A stretch of 64,000 nucleotides of DNA from Paenibacillus montaniterrae (GTDB lineage Bacteria; Bacillota; Bacilli; Paenibacillales; Paenibacillaceae): contig NZ_BOSE01000001.1 in the NCBI RefSeq assembly GCF_018403185.1, forward strand, positions 372,001-436,000. The letters run 5' to 3'. Shown here one piece after another: positions 34,526-43,979 of the stretch. Position 1 is the first letter of the stretch. Each line of letters starts with the position of its first letter. The notes below the pieces were generated by a model. That model did no database searches and was not told the origin of the DNA. It saw only the letters and a list, made by a program, of their open reading frames with translations. A program made the position numbers and the translations under genes.

Positions 34526-35587
34526 TTACCCTATAGTGGATACAATATTTCCGTCCTGATCCTTAATATTGGTTTTCACGACCCGAATGATCAGATCATC
34601 AAAAGCAGACAGCCGTATCTCCGCTTCCTTCGGTCCCAGAACTTGTGAAAGTTCGGTAATTGTCGCTGTGTCCAAAATCAAGAGAACGTTGTTTTCCGTT
34701 ATTTCATACTCGGATTTATCGCCGAGGAGCAGCACGACCTGCAAATTTTGACCTGATAATATCAAATCTCTTTGCTTCAGGAGTCGCCCGCGCAGCAGTG
34801 TACTAACCGCAGCGGCTTGCTTGGCTCCCAAGGTAAGCACGGCAGAATTTTTTCCAGATTGGCTGCTTTGGCCAGACTCCCATAATAACTGATCGACAAA
34901 CAGGAAGCCGGTACTCGAGCCGTCTCGCTCGATGCCTTTCTGTACAGCATCGTAAACTGCGGGATCCTGCAGCACAGATTCTCTCGACAAGCTGGTAATA
35001 TAGCCTGGCATTTGCTTTTGGCACGCTTCCAGCATGTTGAGTGTACTCCATGTTTTCATTGCCTCCAGCTCATCCTCGGTAATGCCAACCATTTGGATAA
35101 ATTCGACTCGCCCATTCTCTGTGTCCACAGCAGGCAGCTCCGCATCCTCGATAAAGGCAAGCGCGGTTATTTTCGTATCTGCTCCAAGACAGATCGGACC
35201 GTTGGCATCCAAATGATCGCCTGAAACAAAGACGTTGCCGCTGTTGAACACGTAGCGCGCCATATTTTGCAGCAGATTCAGCGCCCACATAGGCGGCTCC
35301 TCTTCATGCTCCTCACGCGCAAGCCGAAAGGTAAGCTCGAAACCGAAGCCACTGTAATCGGCGTTTTTAGATTCCTTTTCATACAGCTCAGAAAAACCGA
35401 AGGTTACGATATGCCAGTGCGGCAGCGGTTTATCTGCCTTGTAGGCACTAAGGCCATCCAACGGATCATTACCGCCCAGCATATAAGGAATCATCGTTCC
35501 GTAATGCTTCGGCTCCTGTGTACCATAAAGCCTGACCATTTGCGCCTCGATAGCGTCCCAGCCAGTTGTAATATTGTCTTCGTTCAT
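34526..35587 (-). CDS. Suppressor-of-fused (SUFU) domain protein
   Basis: A 353-residue protein whose N-terminal half (about 5-180) is a SUFU domain: GWDAIEAQMVRLYG near the start, then LPHWHIVTFGFSELY and YSGFGFELTFRL, followed by PMWALNLLQNMARYVFNSG. The C-terminal half is not recognised. In bacteria SUFU proteins are frequent immunity proteins against polymorphic toxins, often without an adjacent toxin. It lies between a beta-propeller-like gene and an unknown gene in the same operon. No toxin is visible here, so immunity is an inference. Confidence 0.82.
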   Translation of the reverse strand: MNEDNITTGWDAIEAQMVRLYGTQEPKHYGTMIPYMLGGNDPLDGLSAYKADKPLPHWHIVTFGFSELYEKESKNADYSGFGFELTFRLAREEHEEEPPMWALNLLQNMARYVFNSGNVFVSGDHLDANGPICLGADTKITALAFIEDAELPAVDTENGRVEFIQMVGITEDELEAMKTWSTLNMLEACQKQMPGYITSLSRESVLQDPAVYDAVQKGIERDGSSTGFLFVDQLLWESGQSSQSGKNSAVLTLGAKQAAAVSTLLRGRLLKQRDLILSGQNLQVVLLLGDKSEYEITENNVLLILDTATITELSQVLGPKEAEIRLSAFDDLIIRVVKTNIKDQDGNIVSTIG

Positions 35588-35634
35588 ATGATCCCTCCAT
35601 CATGTTCATGATTATGATTTGCCCGCAAGTCGTG

Positions 35635-36951
35635 CTACCAGCGCAGCGGCTCTTGCTTTTGCCACAGAATCCAGCGGTCAATTTCCAAAATGTCGGCTGT
35701 GCCGATGCTATATTCGCTCTTTTCGCCGCTATCCAGCTTCAGCAGATGAAGCATGCCTCCATATGTTCCGACAGCCAGCATCGAGCCGTCTGCTGCAGCC
35801 TTCATCCCGGAAATGGTGCTGCCTACAAAGTAACGCCAAATTTCTCGACCTTCCTTGTCAATCAGCTTCAAATAGCCGTATGCATCACCTAAAATATGCC
35901 CGTTCTCTAGTGCAGCAGCTGCATAAACGCGCATCTCTTCATTCATCGTTGGACCATCCTCGGAACTGCTGTCAAGCTTTCCTTGCTCCGCTTGCTCAAG
36001 CAGCACCTTGAACGTTCCCCCATTATAAAAATGACAGGAGTTGTACCACACCTCTTCCCCGTCCTTGGAAAAGCGCGCGAAATGCGGATAGCTGGAAATC
36101 GGCTCAAATTCATAAACCTTCCCGCACTGCATATCCCGCAGCATATGTGTACTGCTCTGCGCACCATATGCCAGCCATCTTCCATCCGGAGATACATCGC
36201 CATGAGCCATATCGATGTATGTGTCTTCTGCCTCATATTCCTGCAGGTCTGACAGCTCGGGATGGAGCAGCTCTGCTTCACCTTCATCGCTGAGCAAATA
36301 AATGCCGTAGCTGCTGACGAGCAGAACTCTTTTACCGCCTTCAAAAGGGATAACTTCCTCGATAATACGATCAGGATGCTCCTCATCGGCTAGCGATGCC
36401 ACGTCCGTAAGGGCTGCTTTAAGCGTCATTTGCACATCCTTCCATCGGTAAGCAGCGGTCTGTTCACCTGCTGCAGTAGCGGTCTTTCCTTTAACAACGC
36501 GTATTCCCTGCTCATCTACAAGAGCGACATAGCTGCCGTCAGCTGAGCCGCCTGCGTATGATGCATCGGAAACAACAGTCAATGTGTCGTCATGCAGTAT
36601 GTATACGGTGCTTTTGCCATGCAAACCGCCTGCCTGCACGAGCAGGCTGCCATCTGTCAAATAAGCTAGCGGCTTAACACCTTGAAGCTGCTCCTTAAAC
36701 TCAGACGTAATCGGCCATGATGCAGGCGGCAGCTGTTCCCTCAGCTTTGCATACTCGCCTGCCGAGTTGGCTGCGCGAATCATGGCAACAACCTGAGAGG
36801 CAATAGTTCGGCGCTGGTCCTCCTCGGGTTCGTGAATGTCCTCTGACCAGTCTGTTTCTGTGCCAATACGAACATATTCATTAATTTCAGAGGCGTAACG
36901 CTTACCTTCAGCCCGCCACTGCTCTGCAATTTCTTTATCCAACCAGTCCAT
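35635..36951 (-). CDS. WD40/PQQ-like beta-propeller protein
   Basis: A 438-residue soluble protein. After a charged N-terminal helix (about 1-70) it consists of repeated four-stranded units with turns such as LTDGSLLV, SADGSYVALV, SPDGRWLAYG, SKDGEEVWYN and AADGSMLAVG, the pattern of a beta-propeller. There is no signal peptide. First gene of the operon with SUFU (47 bp gap), so the two may act together, for example in binding a toxin or partner protein. No enzymatic motif is visible. The 36952-37203 gap upstream has no gene. Confidence 0.65.
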   Translation of the reverse strand: MDWLDKEIAEQWRAEGKRYASEINEYVRIGTETDWSEDIHEPEEDQRRTIASQVVAMIRAANSAGEYAKLREQLPPASWPITSEFKEQLQGVKPLAYLTDGSLLVQAGGLHGKSTVYILHDDTLTVVSDASYAGGSADGSYVALVDEQGIRVVKGKTATAAGEQTAAYRWKDVQMTLKAALTDVASLADEEHPDRIIEEVIPFEGGKRVLLVSSYGIYLLSDEGEAELLHPELSDLQEYEAEDTYIDMAHGDVSPDGRWLAYGAQSSTHMLRDMQCGKVYEFEPISSYPHFARFSKDGEEVWYNSCHFYNGGTFKVLLEQAEQGKLDSSSEDGPTMNEEMRVYAAAALENGHILGDAYGYLKLIDKEGREIWRYFVGSTISGMKAAADGSMLAVGTYGGMLHLLKLDSGEKSEYSIGTADILEIDRWILWQKQEPLRW

Positions 36952-37203
36952 CGTTCACCTTCTCCTTCTAAAGTAAAACATAGAGTCTACATCATAAGCT
37001 GCTATCACTTTAGAATATAACGGAACAGACCGTGGGCGAAAGGTACAAAGCTCACAAAAATTGGGTGAAGCTATTGATCGTTCCCTTAAATAGCTGTGAA
37101 AGGTTATGGGCTGTTGTTAGATTTTTAGGCTAATAGTTGGATAGCCCAGTCAATCCGCCCTATGATCTCATACGCTAATTAGGAAATAAGGAGGCTGATG
37201 CGG

Positions 37204-37542
37204 ATGCCAAATTACAGAATTATTGTCGATCTTTCTGATAAAATGCTCTATCTATTGGATTCAGAGGTTGTTGTACGAGGCTATCCAGTAGGTATTGGCA
37301 AAATGGTTACTCAAACACCGGTTGGTGAATATACGATTATAAACAAGCAGCGCAATCCAGGCGGACCCTTTGGTGCATTCTGGATGGGATTATCGAAGCC
37401 GCACTATGGTATTCATGGTACAAACAATCCTGCCTCGATTGGCCATGAAGTATCTCATGGATGTATCCGAATGTATAATGAGGATGTTTTACAGCTCTCT
37501 TCAATCGTTTCAGTCGGTACAAGAGTAACAATACGCCCGTGA
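37204..37542 (+). CDS. Small L,D-transpeptidase (YkuD domain)
   Basis: A 112-residue protein that is essentially one YkuD domain: [36 protein letters not shown], and the active-site block [20 protein letters not shown] followed by IRM, with His and nucleophilic Cys in place. It lacks a signal peptide and LysM domain, so how it reaches the wall is unclear. The ATG at 37204 is 9 bp after AAGGAGG; the ATG at 37198 is too close. Possible role in 3-3 cross-linking or spore or lipoprotein attachment. Confidence 0.87.
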   Translation: MPNYRIIVDLSDKMLYLLDSEVVVRGYPVGIGKMVTQTPVGEYTIINKQRNPGGPFGAFWMGLSKPHYGIHGTNNPASIGHEVSHGCIRMYNEDVLQLSSIVSVGTRVTIRP

Positions 37543-37566
37543 TCAGCTCATGGGCGTATTGTTTTC
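37530..37566 (+). terminator. Rho-independent terminator
   Basis: AATACGCCC (37530-37538) pairs with GGGCGTATT (37552-37560) followed by GTTTT. The stem overlaps the last codons of the L,D-transpeptidase gene. Confidence 0.75.
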
Positions 37567-37604
37567 TGGGCAAATAGCAGAATTTCAAAATATAGTACAA
37601 AATA

Positions 37605-38150
37605 TTATTTTACCCAGCGACTTTCTTGTTTTTCATTTAAGTAATCATAAATGTAGGTCAATTCTTTTCCATCATGATTTAGTATAAGTTTACTTGAAAA
37701 ATCTACTTTTGGGTTCTCTTCATCGTATTCAATATCCTCTCGCAACCCTTGAATAATTATATACTGTTCATCCTTATTCACTTCAGTTACTGAAAATTCA
37801 GAGCTTGATAATAGTTGGCCATCTTCAACACCAAGCAGCTCTGAACCCTCTTCAAGAGTAAGCAAAATGTCTCGTTCATCCTTATTTCTCCACTCGCCAA
37901 AAAACTGACTAATGAATTCTTTATCCATAGTTTTGTCTTGCAACGCTTCACTAGTTTCCTCATTCTGAACTTCTTCGTTCGCAGGCAAGTCTACTTCTTC
38001 ATTTTCAGACAAGCCTACTTCTTCTTTCTCTACTTCTTCATGGCTTGAATTTACTGATTCGCTTACATTTGGAGCTTCATTACGTTGTCCGTTACTGCAA
38101 CCAGCTAGCAACAAAAAAGTAATAGATAGCCCAATAATAAATATTCTCAC
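37605..38150 (-). CDS. Putative lipoprotein
   Basis: A 181-residue protein starting at a GTG (38150) 7 bp after AGGGGGA. It has a lipoprotein signal (IFIIGLSITFLLLAGC, lipobox Cys about residue 18), then an acidic low-complexity linker (EEVGLSENEEVDLPANEEV) and a globular C-terminal part of about 100 residues (EFISQFFGEWRNKDERDILL, KLILNHDGKELTYIYDYL). The C-terminal part is unassigned. It should be anchored on the outer face of the membrane. Confidence 0.75.
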   Translation of the reverse strand: MRIFIIGLSITFLLLAGCSNGQRNEAPNVSESVNSSHEEVEKEEVGLSENEEVDLPANEEVQNEETSEALQDKTMDKEFISQFFGEWRNKDERDILLTLEEGSELLGVEDGQLLSSSEFSVTEVNKDEQYIIIQGLREDIEYDEENPKVDFSSKLILNHDGKELTYIYDYLNEKQESRWVK

Positions 38151-38234
38151 AATAATCCCCCTATTTATTAAATGGAAGTGACCCATTTATTATAATATTT
38201 AAGAATTTAATAAATAACAAGAATAAACCAATAC

Positions 38235-39188
38235 TCACCCAACCAAACTATTGCCTTCTTCAAAACCAAGCATCAGGTTCATATTTTGAATCGCGGCGCC
38301 TGACGCGCCTTTGCCTAAATTATCGTACCTTGCAATAATATTGATTTGATCGTCATTACCGAATACGAAAATCTCCAGCCTATTTGTGTGATTGCAGGCG
38401 GTAATTAGAAATTCCCCTTCATCGAGATAGGCTTCTGAATCATACGGCATAACATGAACAAATCGTTCGCCTTCATAATATGCAGCTAATGCTACATGCA
38501 CATCCTTAGCCGAGGCGCGCTTAGGCAGCATTCTGTTAACTAAAGGCACTGACATGGCGATGCCTTGTGCGAAGCTGGCTTTAATCGGTGTAAATAGTGG
38601 CGCGTATTGCAGGCCCGCGAACATCATCATTTCAGGCAAATGCTTATGATTGAGCTGCAGCGCATAATGCCTTGGCGCGTTCAGATTTTTCGCCGCGAAT
38701 ATCGCTGGATTTTCATATTCCGCTATCCCACTTTTTCCGGCCCCGGAGTAGCCTGTTATAGAGTAGCACGTAACAGGGTAATCCTGTTGCACAATGCCTG
38801 CCTCGATCAGCGGCCGTATTGCAAGGATCAATCCCGTCGCATGACAGCCAGGAACGGAAACTTTTGCAGCAGAACGGATCTGCTCCCTCTGCTGCTTCAG
38901 CTCCGGCAAGCCGTATACCCAATCTGGATCTGTTCTAAATGCAGTGCTGGCGTTAATGATTCGCGTCTTTTCATTTTTAATTAGTGCAACCGCTTCTGTA
39001 GCAGCCGCATCAGGCAGGCAAAGAAAGACAAGATCAGCTTCATTAAGAAATTTGCTGCGTTCTTCAGTATGCTTTCGTTTATCGGAGTCGATCTGCAGAA
39101 GGTTAATGTCCGCGTGCTTTGACAAGTCCTCATAAATTCTTAAGCCGGTTGTGCCTTCCTGTCCGTCGATAAATACGCTGTACGTCAT
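38235..39188 (-). CDS. argC: N-acetyl-gamma-glutamyl-phosphate reductase, short type
   Basis: A 317-residue enzyme of arginine biosynthesis, type 2 ArgC by length. N-terminal SVFIDGQEGTTGLRIYEDL binds NADPH, the catalytic Cys is in SVPGCHATGLILAIRPL, and CYSITGYSGAGKSGI and HKHLPEM follow. The ATG at 39188 has GAGGAG 7 bp upstream; the longer frame starts inside that site. No other arg gene is nearby, unlike usual argCJBD operons. An ArgR-box-like site lies about 36 bp upstream, so arginine repression is likely. Confidence 0.9.
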   Translation of the reverse strand: MTYSVFIDGQEGTTGLRIYEDLSKHADINLLQIDSDKRKHTEERSKFLNEADLVFLCLPDAAATEAVALIKNEKTRIINASTAFRTDPDWVYGLPELKQQREQIRSAAKVSVPGCHATGLILAIRPLIEAGIVQQDYPVTCYSITGYSGAGKSGIAEYENPAIFAAKNLNAPRHYALQLNHKHLPEMMMFAGLQYAPLFTPIKASFAQGIAMSVPLVNRMLPKRASAKDVHVALAAYYEGERFVHVMPYDSEAYLDEGEFLITACNHTNRLEIFVFGNDDQINIIARYDNLGKGASGAAIQNMNLMLGFEEGNSLVG

Positions 39189-39223
39189 TCTCTTACTCCT
39201 CACATTGTATATTCATTCACATA

Positions 39224-39241
39224 TATGAATAATTATACATT
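39224..39241. promoter_or_regulatory. ArgR box
   Basis: TATGAATAATTATACATT fits the ARG-box consensus TNTGAATWWWWATTCANW at all but one position. A further TTCATTCAT half-site lies just beyond. It sits immediately upstream of argC. Confidence 0.65.
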
Positions 39242-39350
39242 TTCATTCATACTTATTCAATCGCTAGTTTCAAACTGCGACGAAACAAATGGAGTGAGGC
39301 TATATGTAGCTAAATCGTTTGTATTTACAGCAAGCAATGCGGAGACGCAA

Positions 39351-39404
39351 AAATGCACCCGTTAGAATTTGACTGGTTAACGTCTTTTCTAATGGGTGCA
39401 TTTC
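39351..39404. terminator. Terminator of the 39439-39975 unit
   Basis: AAATGCACCCGTTAGAA pairs with TTCTAATGGGTGCATTT; T-rich flanks exist on both sides, so it may act in both directions. It closes the minus-strand pair 39439-39975. Confidence 0.82.
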
Positions 39405-39438
39405 TTCTTTTACAACTCTGATTAACTTGATTTAATCG

Positions 39439-39807
39439 CTACACCAGGCCGCCTGCCTGCTCGCAAATTTGCAAGGCTTGCTGATGCACACTTTCATCGA
39501 CGACTACGGTTAATAAAATATCGCGTCCTGTTGGGCCGCCTTGGCCTCCATCGCTATAGCCGCTCGCATCTGTGCCAGCAGCCAGCAAAATGCCATCGTC
39601 CCTGCCAGAAATATCAGCGTTGAGCGACAGGCTTGCCAGGCTCGAAATCTCTCCGGTCACAGGATTGCCTATGCTATTCAGACTGCCGCCTGGATATTTG
39701 GAGAAACGATCAATGCTCATATCAATTGTGCCAAGAGCTTCCAATTGATCCGCTGCTTTTTGCGCTTCCTCCGGACTTTTGAAAAATGCCAATATATTTT
39801 TCTCCAA
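39439..39807 (-). CDS. Hypothetical protein (general-stress-like)
   Basis: A 122-residue soluble protein starting at TTG (39807) after AAGGAAGG. The N-terminus (NILAFFKSPEEAQKAADQLEALG) and the C-terminus (ILLTVVVDESVHQQALQICEQAGG) form beta-alpha units like those in general-stress proteins that flank a glycine-rich middle (GYSDGGQGGPTGRD). The family was not identified with certainty. It follows the YfhD-like gene by 21 bp and ends in the terminator at 39351-39404. Confidence 0.6.
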   Translation of the reverse strand: MEKNILAFFKSPEEAQKAADQLEALGTIDMSIDRFSKYPGGSLNSIGNPVTGEISSLASLSLNADISGRDDGILLAAGTDASGYSDGGQGGPTGRDILLTVVVDESVHQQALQICEQAGGLV

Positions 39808-39828
39808 GTTGCTCAGCCTTCCTTCTTC

Positions 39829-39975
39829 TTATGATTCCTGCCTTTGGTCAGCTTGCTCAGCTCGTGCAAGAGCCTCCAAGTCCTCCTGATCCGCATTTTC
39901 CATAGCAAACTCTACATCTTCCACTTTATTTACAGGCAATTGCTGCTCTGTTTGATTTTGCTTGTTGTTTTCCAT
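39829..39975 (-). CDS. YfhD-like small acidic protein
   Basis: A 48-residue protein read from the ATG at 39975 with GAGGTG 7 bp upstream. It begins MENNKQNQTEQQLPVNK, continues with VEDVEFAMENADQEDLEALA and ends with ARAEQADQRQ, the pattern of YfhD family proteins of spore formers (acidic, DVEF, ADQEDL, ARAEQADQR). It is co-transcribed with 39439-39807. The function of the family is not known; the presence of such a gene supports a spore-forming host. Confidence 0.72.
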   Translation of the reverse strand: MENNKQNQTEQQLPVNKVEDVEFAMENADQEDLEALARAEQADQRQES

Positions 39976-40109
39976 ATCTGTTCACCTCACAGAAGTAATT
40001 TAAACCTAGCTTGCCCGATTGCTTCCATTTTTATCACATGGTACATATTTGAGACAGATATTTCAAAGAATAAAGCTGAAATGACTTATTTGCCAAGGAG
40101 GTAAAGCAT

Positions 40110-40295
40110 ATGACGCATCAAGATCAGCATAACGAAAACGAGCAGAAGGGCCAATTGGCGCCGCTTCATAAAGAAGGCAAGGAAGAGTTCAACATTAGCG
40201 ATAACGATACGAACTTTATTTTTAACGGCGGCGAGGAAATTGCCGAATTTGAACAGCAAAGAAAAATATTTAGTGAAAACAGTCCTAAGGAATAG
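40110..40295 (+). CDS. Small hydrophilic protein (61 aa)
   Basis: A short, highly charged protein with many Glu, Asn and Gln (MTHQDQHNENEQ at the start, EEFNISDNDTNFIFNGGEE in the middle). AAGGAGGTAAAGC precedes the ATG, a very strong ribosome binding site, and a terminator follows, so it is likely real and well expressed. No family was recognised; it resembles small spore- or stress-related acidic proteins. Confidence 0.6.
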   Translation: MTHQDQHNENEQKGQLAPLHKEGKEEFNISDNDTNFIFNGGEEIAEFEQQRKIFSENSPKE

Positions 40296-40334
40296 CCGGT
40301 CAGTAATGTAGACCGCAAAAGGAGGCACAAAAAT

Positions 40335-40376
40335 AGGCAAAAGCATAAGGATATTTCCTGGCTTTTGCCTGTTTTT
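40335..40376 (+). terminator. Rho-independent terminator
   Basis: AGGCAAAAGC (40335-40344) pairs with GCTTTTGCCT (40361-40370), followed by GTTTTTG. It ends the 61-residue gene and may also limit transcription arriving from arsC. Confidence 0.82.
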
Positions 40377-40406
40377 GTTGCATGATATAAGCAATGAGTA
40401 ACTGTC

Positions 40407-40835
40407 TTAATCGGCTTTGCTTAAATCTTCCTCTACAAATTGCTCGATTCGTTTGCCGATTAAATCTCTAACCTCTTGAAACACCTTCCATTTTTCTTGC
40501 TCCGTCCCTTCAGCTTTGGCAGGGTCATCGAAGCCCCAATGCTCGCGCCGCACATGTGGAGGCGTAACAGGACATTTATCTGCAGCATCGCCGCATAGCG
40601 TAACGACAAGCGTTGCACGATTTAATAGCTGCTCATTTATAATATCCGAGGTTTGTTTCGATATATCGATCCCTATCTCGTGCATTGCTTTAACAGCGTT
40701 AGGATTTAAGCCATGCACTTCTATGCCTGCACTGTACACCTTCCAATTGCCGGGCAGCAGGCGCTTGGCCCAGCCTTCTGCCATTTGTGAACGACATGAG
40801 TTTCCAGTGCATAAAAAATAGATGATTTTCTCCAT
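40407..40835 (-). CDS. arsC: Arsenate reductase, thioredoxin-coupled
   Basis: A 142-residue low-molecular-weight-phosphatase-fold enzyme that reduces arsenate to arsenite. The P-loop is [16 protein letters not shown], with the nucleophilic Cys near residue 9; the other two redox cysteines are in [30 protein letters not shown] carries the conserved Asp. The ATG at 40835 follows AAGGAG by 8 bases. Third gene of arsR-acr3-arsC, 11 bp behind the transporter gene. Confidence 0.93.
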   Translation of the reverse strand: MEKIIYFLCTGNSCRSQMAEGWAKRLLPGNWKVYSAGIEVHGLNPNAVKAMHEIGIDISKQTSDIINEQLLNRATLVVTLCGDAADKCPVTPPHVRREHWGFDDPAKAEGTEQEKWKVFQEVRDLIGKRIEQFVEEDLSKAD

Positions 40836-40846
40836 ATCCAAGCTCC

Positions 40847-41896
40847 TTAAGCAGATGGTTTAAAGTATTTTTTCTTCCAGAACAACGCAACTCCTACAAG
40901 GGAAATTAACACGGGAACCTCAACTAAGGGACCAATAATTGCGGCAAACGCTGCTCCGGAATGCAGTCCGAACACACTTATCGCCACAGCAATAGCCAGT
41001 TCAAAATTGTTGCTGGCGGCGGTAAAGGATAAAGCTGTAGTAACCGGGTAACTCGCTCCTGCTTTTTTGGCGCTAAAGAACGACAGCACGAACATAATGA
41101 CAAAATAAATAAACAATGGAACGGCGATCCGCAAAGCATCAAGCGGCAGCTCGACGATTTTATCTCCTTTGAGTGAAAACATCATAATAATTGTAAACAA
41201 TAAAGCGATTAACGTTAAAGGAGATAACTTGGGCAGCAGTTTTTCAGTATATGCCTCCTCCCCCATAAGCTTAACGCCTATTAAGCGAGTTAAAATGCCG
41301 AGGATAAAAGGAATTCCAAGATAAATGAACACGCTCGCTGCAACCTCGTTGATCGAAATCGTCACATTGAAGGTTTCCTGGCCGAACCAGCCTGGCATAA
41401 CGTGGAGAAATAGCCAAGCAAACAACGGATACGCGAAAACTTGGAATAGCGAATTAAAGGCTACCAGCCCGGCAGCATATTCACGATCTCCTTTGGCTAG
41501 ATCATTCCAGACGATAACCATCGCTATGCATCTAGCTAGTCCGATCATAATCAAGCCTGCCATGTACTCTGGGTAGTCGCGCAAAAACAACAACGCGAGG
41601 ACGAACATAAGCAGCGGTCCAAGCACCCAATTTTGTATGAGCGACAGCATTAATAGCTTGACATTCTTGAACACATGCCCCATTTTCTCGTACTTTACTT
41701 TAGCTAATGGCGGGTACATCATCACAATTAAGCCAATTGCGATTGGAATGCTCGTTGAGCCGACACTAGCAGCATCCAACAGCTCCTTAAAGTTTGGAAA
41801 AAGAAGGCTGATGCCAACGCCTGCTCCCATTGCGGCAAAAATCCAAAGAGTCAAGTATCGATCCAATAATGAAAGCTGCTTCGTTAGCTTTTTCAT
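40847..41896 (-). CDS. acr3: Arsenite efflux transporter, ACR3 family
   Basis: A 349-residue protein with ten transmembrane helices. Family hallmarks are [22 protein letters not shown] sequence ([18 protein letters not shown]), a [16 protein letters not shown] helix, [19 protein letters not shown] with the essential Cys, and [20 protein letters not shown]. It exports As(III) using the proton gradient. It starts one base after the arsR stop and is followed by arsC. Confidence 0.95.
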   Translation of the reverse strand: MKKLTKQLSLLDRYLTLWIFAAMGAGVGISLLFPNFKELLDAASVGSTSIPIAIGLIVMMYPPLAKVKYEKMGHVFKNVKLLMLSLIQNWVLGPLLMFVLALLFLRDYPEYMAGLIMIGLARCIAMVIVWNDLAKGDREYAAGLVAFNSLFQVFAYPLFAWLFLHVMPGWFGQETFNVTISINEVAASVFIYLGIPFILGILTRLIGVKLMGEEAYTEKLLPKLSPLTLIALLFTIIMMFSLKGDKIVELPLDALRIAVPLFIYFVIMFVLSFFSAKKAGASYPVTTALSFTAASNNFELAIAVAISVFGLHSGAAFAAIIGPLVEVPVLISLVGVALFWKKKYFKPSA

Positions 41897-41897
41897 A

Positions 41898-42203
41898 TTA
41901 CCCCCTGCAATCCGTTGAGCAATTGCACGAATTGCTTTGTGGAATTTGAGTCAATAGCGTCTGTACAATTGGCGTCTGCTCGTCACACAGCCTGTAGTGC
42001 TTCCAGGTACCAACCTTCCGGGATGTAACGATGCCTGCATCCTCCAGCTTTTTCAGCTGCTGGCTTACAGCTGGCTGAGAAATGCCCAGCGCATCTACAA
42101 GGTCACAGACGCATACCTCGCCAGATTTAAGACAGCTTAACAACGACAAACGGTTAACGTCAGCTACCGCTTTTAGCTGCTTCTCTATAAATTTTATATC
42201 CAT
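41898..42203 (-). CDS. arsR: ArsR arsenite-responsive repressor
   Basis: A 101-residue winged-helix repressor. The metal site [12 protein letters not shown] lies in the DNA-recognition region, with the helix [17 protein letters not shown] and the wing [10 protein letters not shown]. The C-terminus adds a Cys-rich tail ([10 protein letters not shown]) that may bind As(III) as a further site. It represses arsR-acr3-arsC; a dyad lies directly upstream. Confidence 0.92.
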   Translation of the reverse strand: MDIKFIEKQLKAVADVNRLSLLSCLKSGEVCVCDLVDALGISQPAVSQQLKKLEDAGIVTSRKVGTWKHYRLCDEQTPIVQTLLTQIPQSNSCNCSTDCRG

Positions 42204-42220
42204 TGCCCCTCCTATATCAC

Positions 42221-42242
42221 TATATAAGAATATGCTTATATA
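42221..42242. promoter_or_regulatory. ArsR operator
   Basis: TATATAAG and CTTATATA form a perfect 8-bp dyad around AATATG, about 18 bp upstream of the arsR ATG. The remainder of the gap to 42434 holds an AAATTCTGAT/ATCAGAATTT hairpin near 42309-42347 that could terminate the GPH gene. Confidence 0.72.
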
Positions 42243-42434
42243 TTAAAGCGAATTCGCTCATTTTTCAAGCAATTAGTAAAGCAGCTCTGAAAAAAGATGG
42301 TCGCATTTAAATTCTGATCCAGCTCCTAATAAGTAGAAGCATCAGAATTTTAAAAGCGACCCGGAGAAATGCTCTGCTTCAAGCACTGAAGCGCTTTATA
42401 AGCCAAACCCACCCATCAAGGAACGAGAAGCATT

Positions 42435-43913
42435 TTATTTTTGCGTTGCAGCCACGTCCTTATAGCCTTTCTCCTTCATTTCAGAGATTGTCTGTTGAAT
42501 GCTCTCCATTTTCTGCTTGTCGAGCTTGTAAAACTTCATGAACGTGATGGACAGCAGCAGGCAAAGTGCCGGCAAGCCAAAGGCCAACACTAAGGTTACG
42601 ATAAATAGTGGTGTTGTTAATGCTTCTCCAATCTCTGGAAAAGTTGAGGTATAGCCGATTATGCCGACCACCGCCCCAACGATCGTAGGTGCTAATGATG
42701 AAAACAGCTGGTCGATAAAGGAAAAGATAGTGCCCATCATCCCGGGAACGAAACGGCCGGATTTATGGGTTTCATAGTCGGAAACATCTGCGATCATAGG
42801 TACAACAAGCGTTGTCGGTATTCTTGAGAAACCGTTGGCTATAGCAAGCAGCAACAGGAATAGAATAGTCGGCAGCCCGATGCTTTGAAGCGAAACCGCT
42901 GATGGTTCAACGATTAAAAATAGTGCAATCAACGCTAGGAAGGACAGCATGCCAACCCATGCTGAAACGACATACGCTTTTTTCAAGCCTGTTTTTCTGG
43001 CAATACCGACAGCTAGAACTGTAATAGCTAGTGATGGAATTAGCGTAATGAGCCCGATTTGCCCGCTCAGCGCATAATTTCCTAGCAAAATACCGTACAG
43101 CATAACAGTAACGACCGAGTAGCTGGCTATGCTTGTTGCCAGCTTATCGAAGGATGCGGACAAGGAAAGCATTTGCAGCGGCCTGTTGCTTTTAACGACG
43201 CCCCAATATTCGCGCAAGCTCGTTGATACAGTCTCCTCTGCCAATCCATAGTACTCTTTTTTATCTTTTGAGCGAATGCCTATAATGGCCATAATTGCAA
43301 ACAATGCAGAAACCATTAGTCCGTAAATATTGAGCTCGTTAAAAAAGGAAAGTGTGAAGCCGCCGTGCTTTGGAACCAGGAAGTTAGAAATGACGAAGCC
43401 GCCGCCGGTTAAGAAAAAAGCGTTAAACACACCATCGAATATGGCATATAGCGGACGCTGCTTTGGATTATTTGTTAAAACGGTTTGAGCCGCTTTCGTT
43501 ACACTTGTTTGAAAGGAGTAGCCGATCTTGTTAATGATCAGCATGGCTACAAAAAATATAAACTGCATCGATTGCGGCAGCAAATGCGTCATGCTAAAAA
43601 TGCAAGCAATGGATATGCCTGAAATAAGATTGCCTAATAAAATAAGCGGCGAAAATTTGCCAAACCTTGACTCTGTCTTATCAATGACGTATCCAATCGC
43701 GGGATCGATCACCCCATCAAATATTCTCGCAGCCATTAAGATGGTGCTGATGACCATTACGGCCAATCCGGCAATTCCAGTCGCATAATATGTGACGAGG
43801 CCTAAAATTAACATATGAAGATTGGTAGATGTATTATTTAAAGTGAATAAAGCAATTTCCCACATTTTTGCTGAATGGTAGTGTTGTCCGTTTAGCGTTG
43901 CTGTGTTTGACAT
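42435..43913 (-). CDS. GPH-family sugar:cation symporter
   Basis: A 492-residue major-facilitator protein of the glycoside-pentoside-hexuronide type with about twelve helices: the early AARIFDGVIDPAIGYVIDKT motif is diagnostic, followed by RFGKFSPLILLGN. The C-terminus is hydrophilic. Next to beta-glucuronidase it is the likely glucuronide uptake system (UidB-like). It has a cre-like site upstream and is separated from uidA by a hairpin, so it probably has its own promoter. Confidence 0.85.
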   Translation of the reverse strand: MSNTATLNGQHYHSAKMWEIALFTLNNTSTNLHMLILGLVTYYATGIAGLAVMVISTILMAARIFDGVIDPAIGYVIDKTESRFGKFSPLILLGNLISGISIACIFSMTHLLPQSMQFIFFVAMLIINKIGYSFQTSVTKAAQTVLTNNPKQRPLYAIFDGVFNAFFLTGGGFVISNFLVPKHGGFTLSFFNELNIYGLMVSALFAIMAIIGIRSKDKKEYYGLAEETVSTSLREYWGVVKSNRPLQMLSLSASFDKLATSIASYSVVTVMLYGILLGNYALSGQIGLITLIPSLAITVLAVGIARKTGLKKAYVVSAWVGMLSFLALIALFLIVEPSAVSLQSIGLPTILFLLLLAIANGFSRIPTTLVVPMIADVSDYETHKSGRFVPGMMGTIFSFIDQLFSSLAPTIVGAVVGIIGYTSTFPEIGEALTTPLFIVTLVLAFGLPALCLLLSITFMKFYKLDKQKMESIQQTISEMKEKGYKDVAATQK

Positions 43914-43931
43914 TTTCGTTCCTCCTTGTCG

Positions 43932-43945
43932 TTAAAACGCTTTCA
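43932..43945. promoter_or_regulatory. cre-like catabolite repression site
   Basis: On the minus strand TGAAAGCGTTTTAA is close to the CcpA consensus TGWAANCGNTNWCA. It lies about 20 bp upstream of the GPH gene, which suits repression by preferred sugars. Confidence 0.55.
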
Positions 43946-43979
43946 TATCTGGTAAAGGAAAGATGACGCGTGGCAAAGA

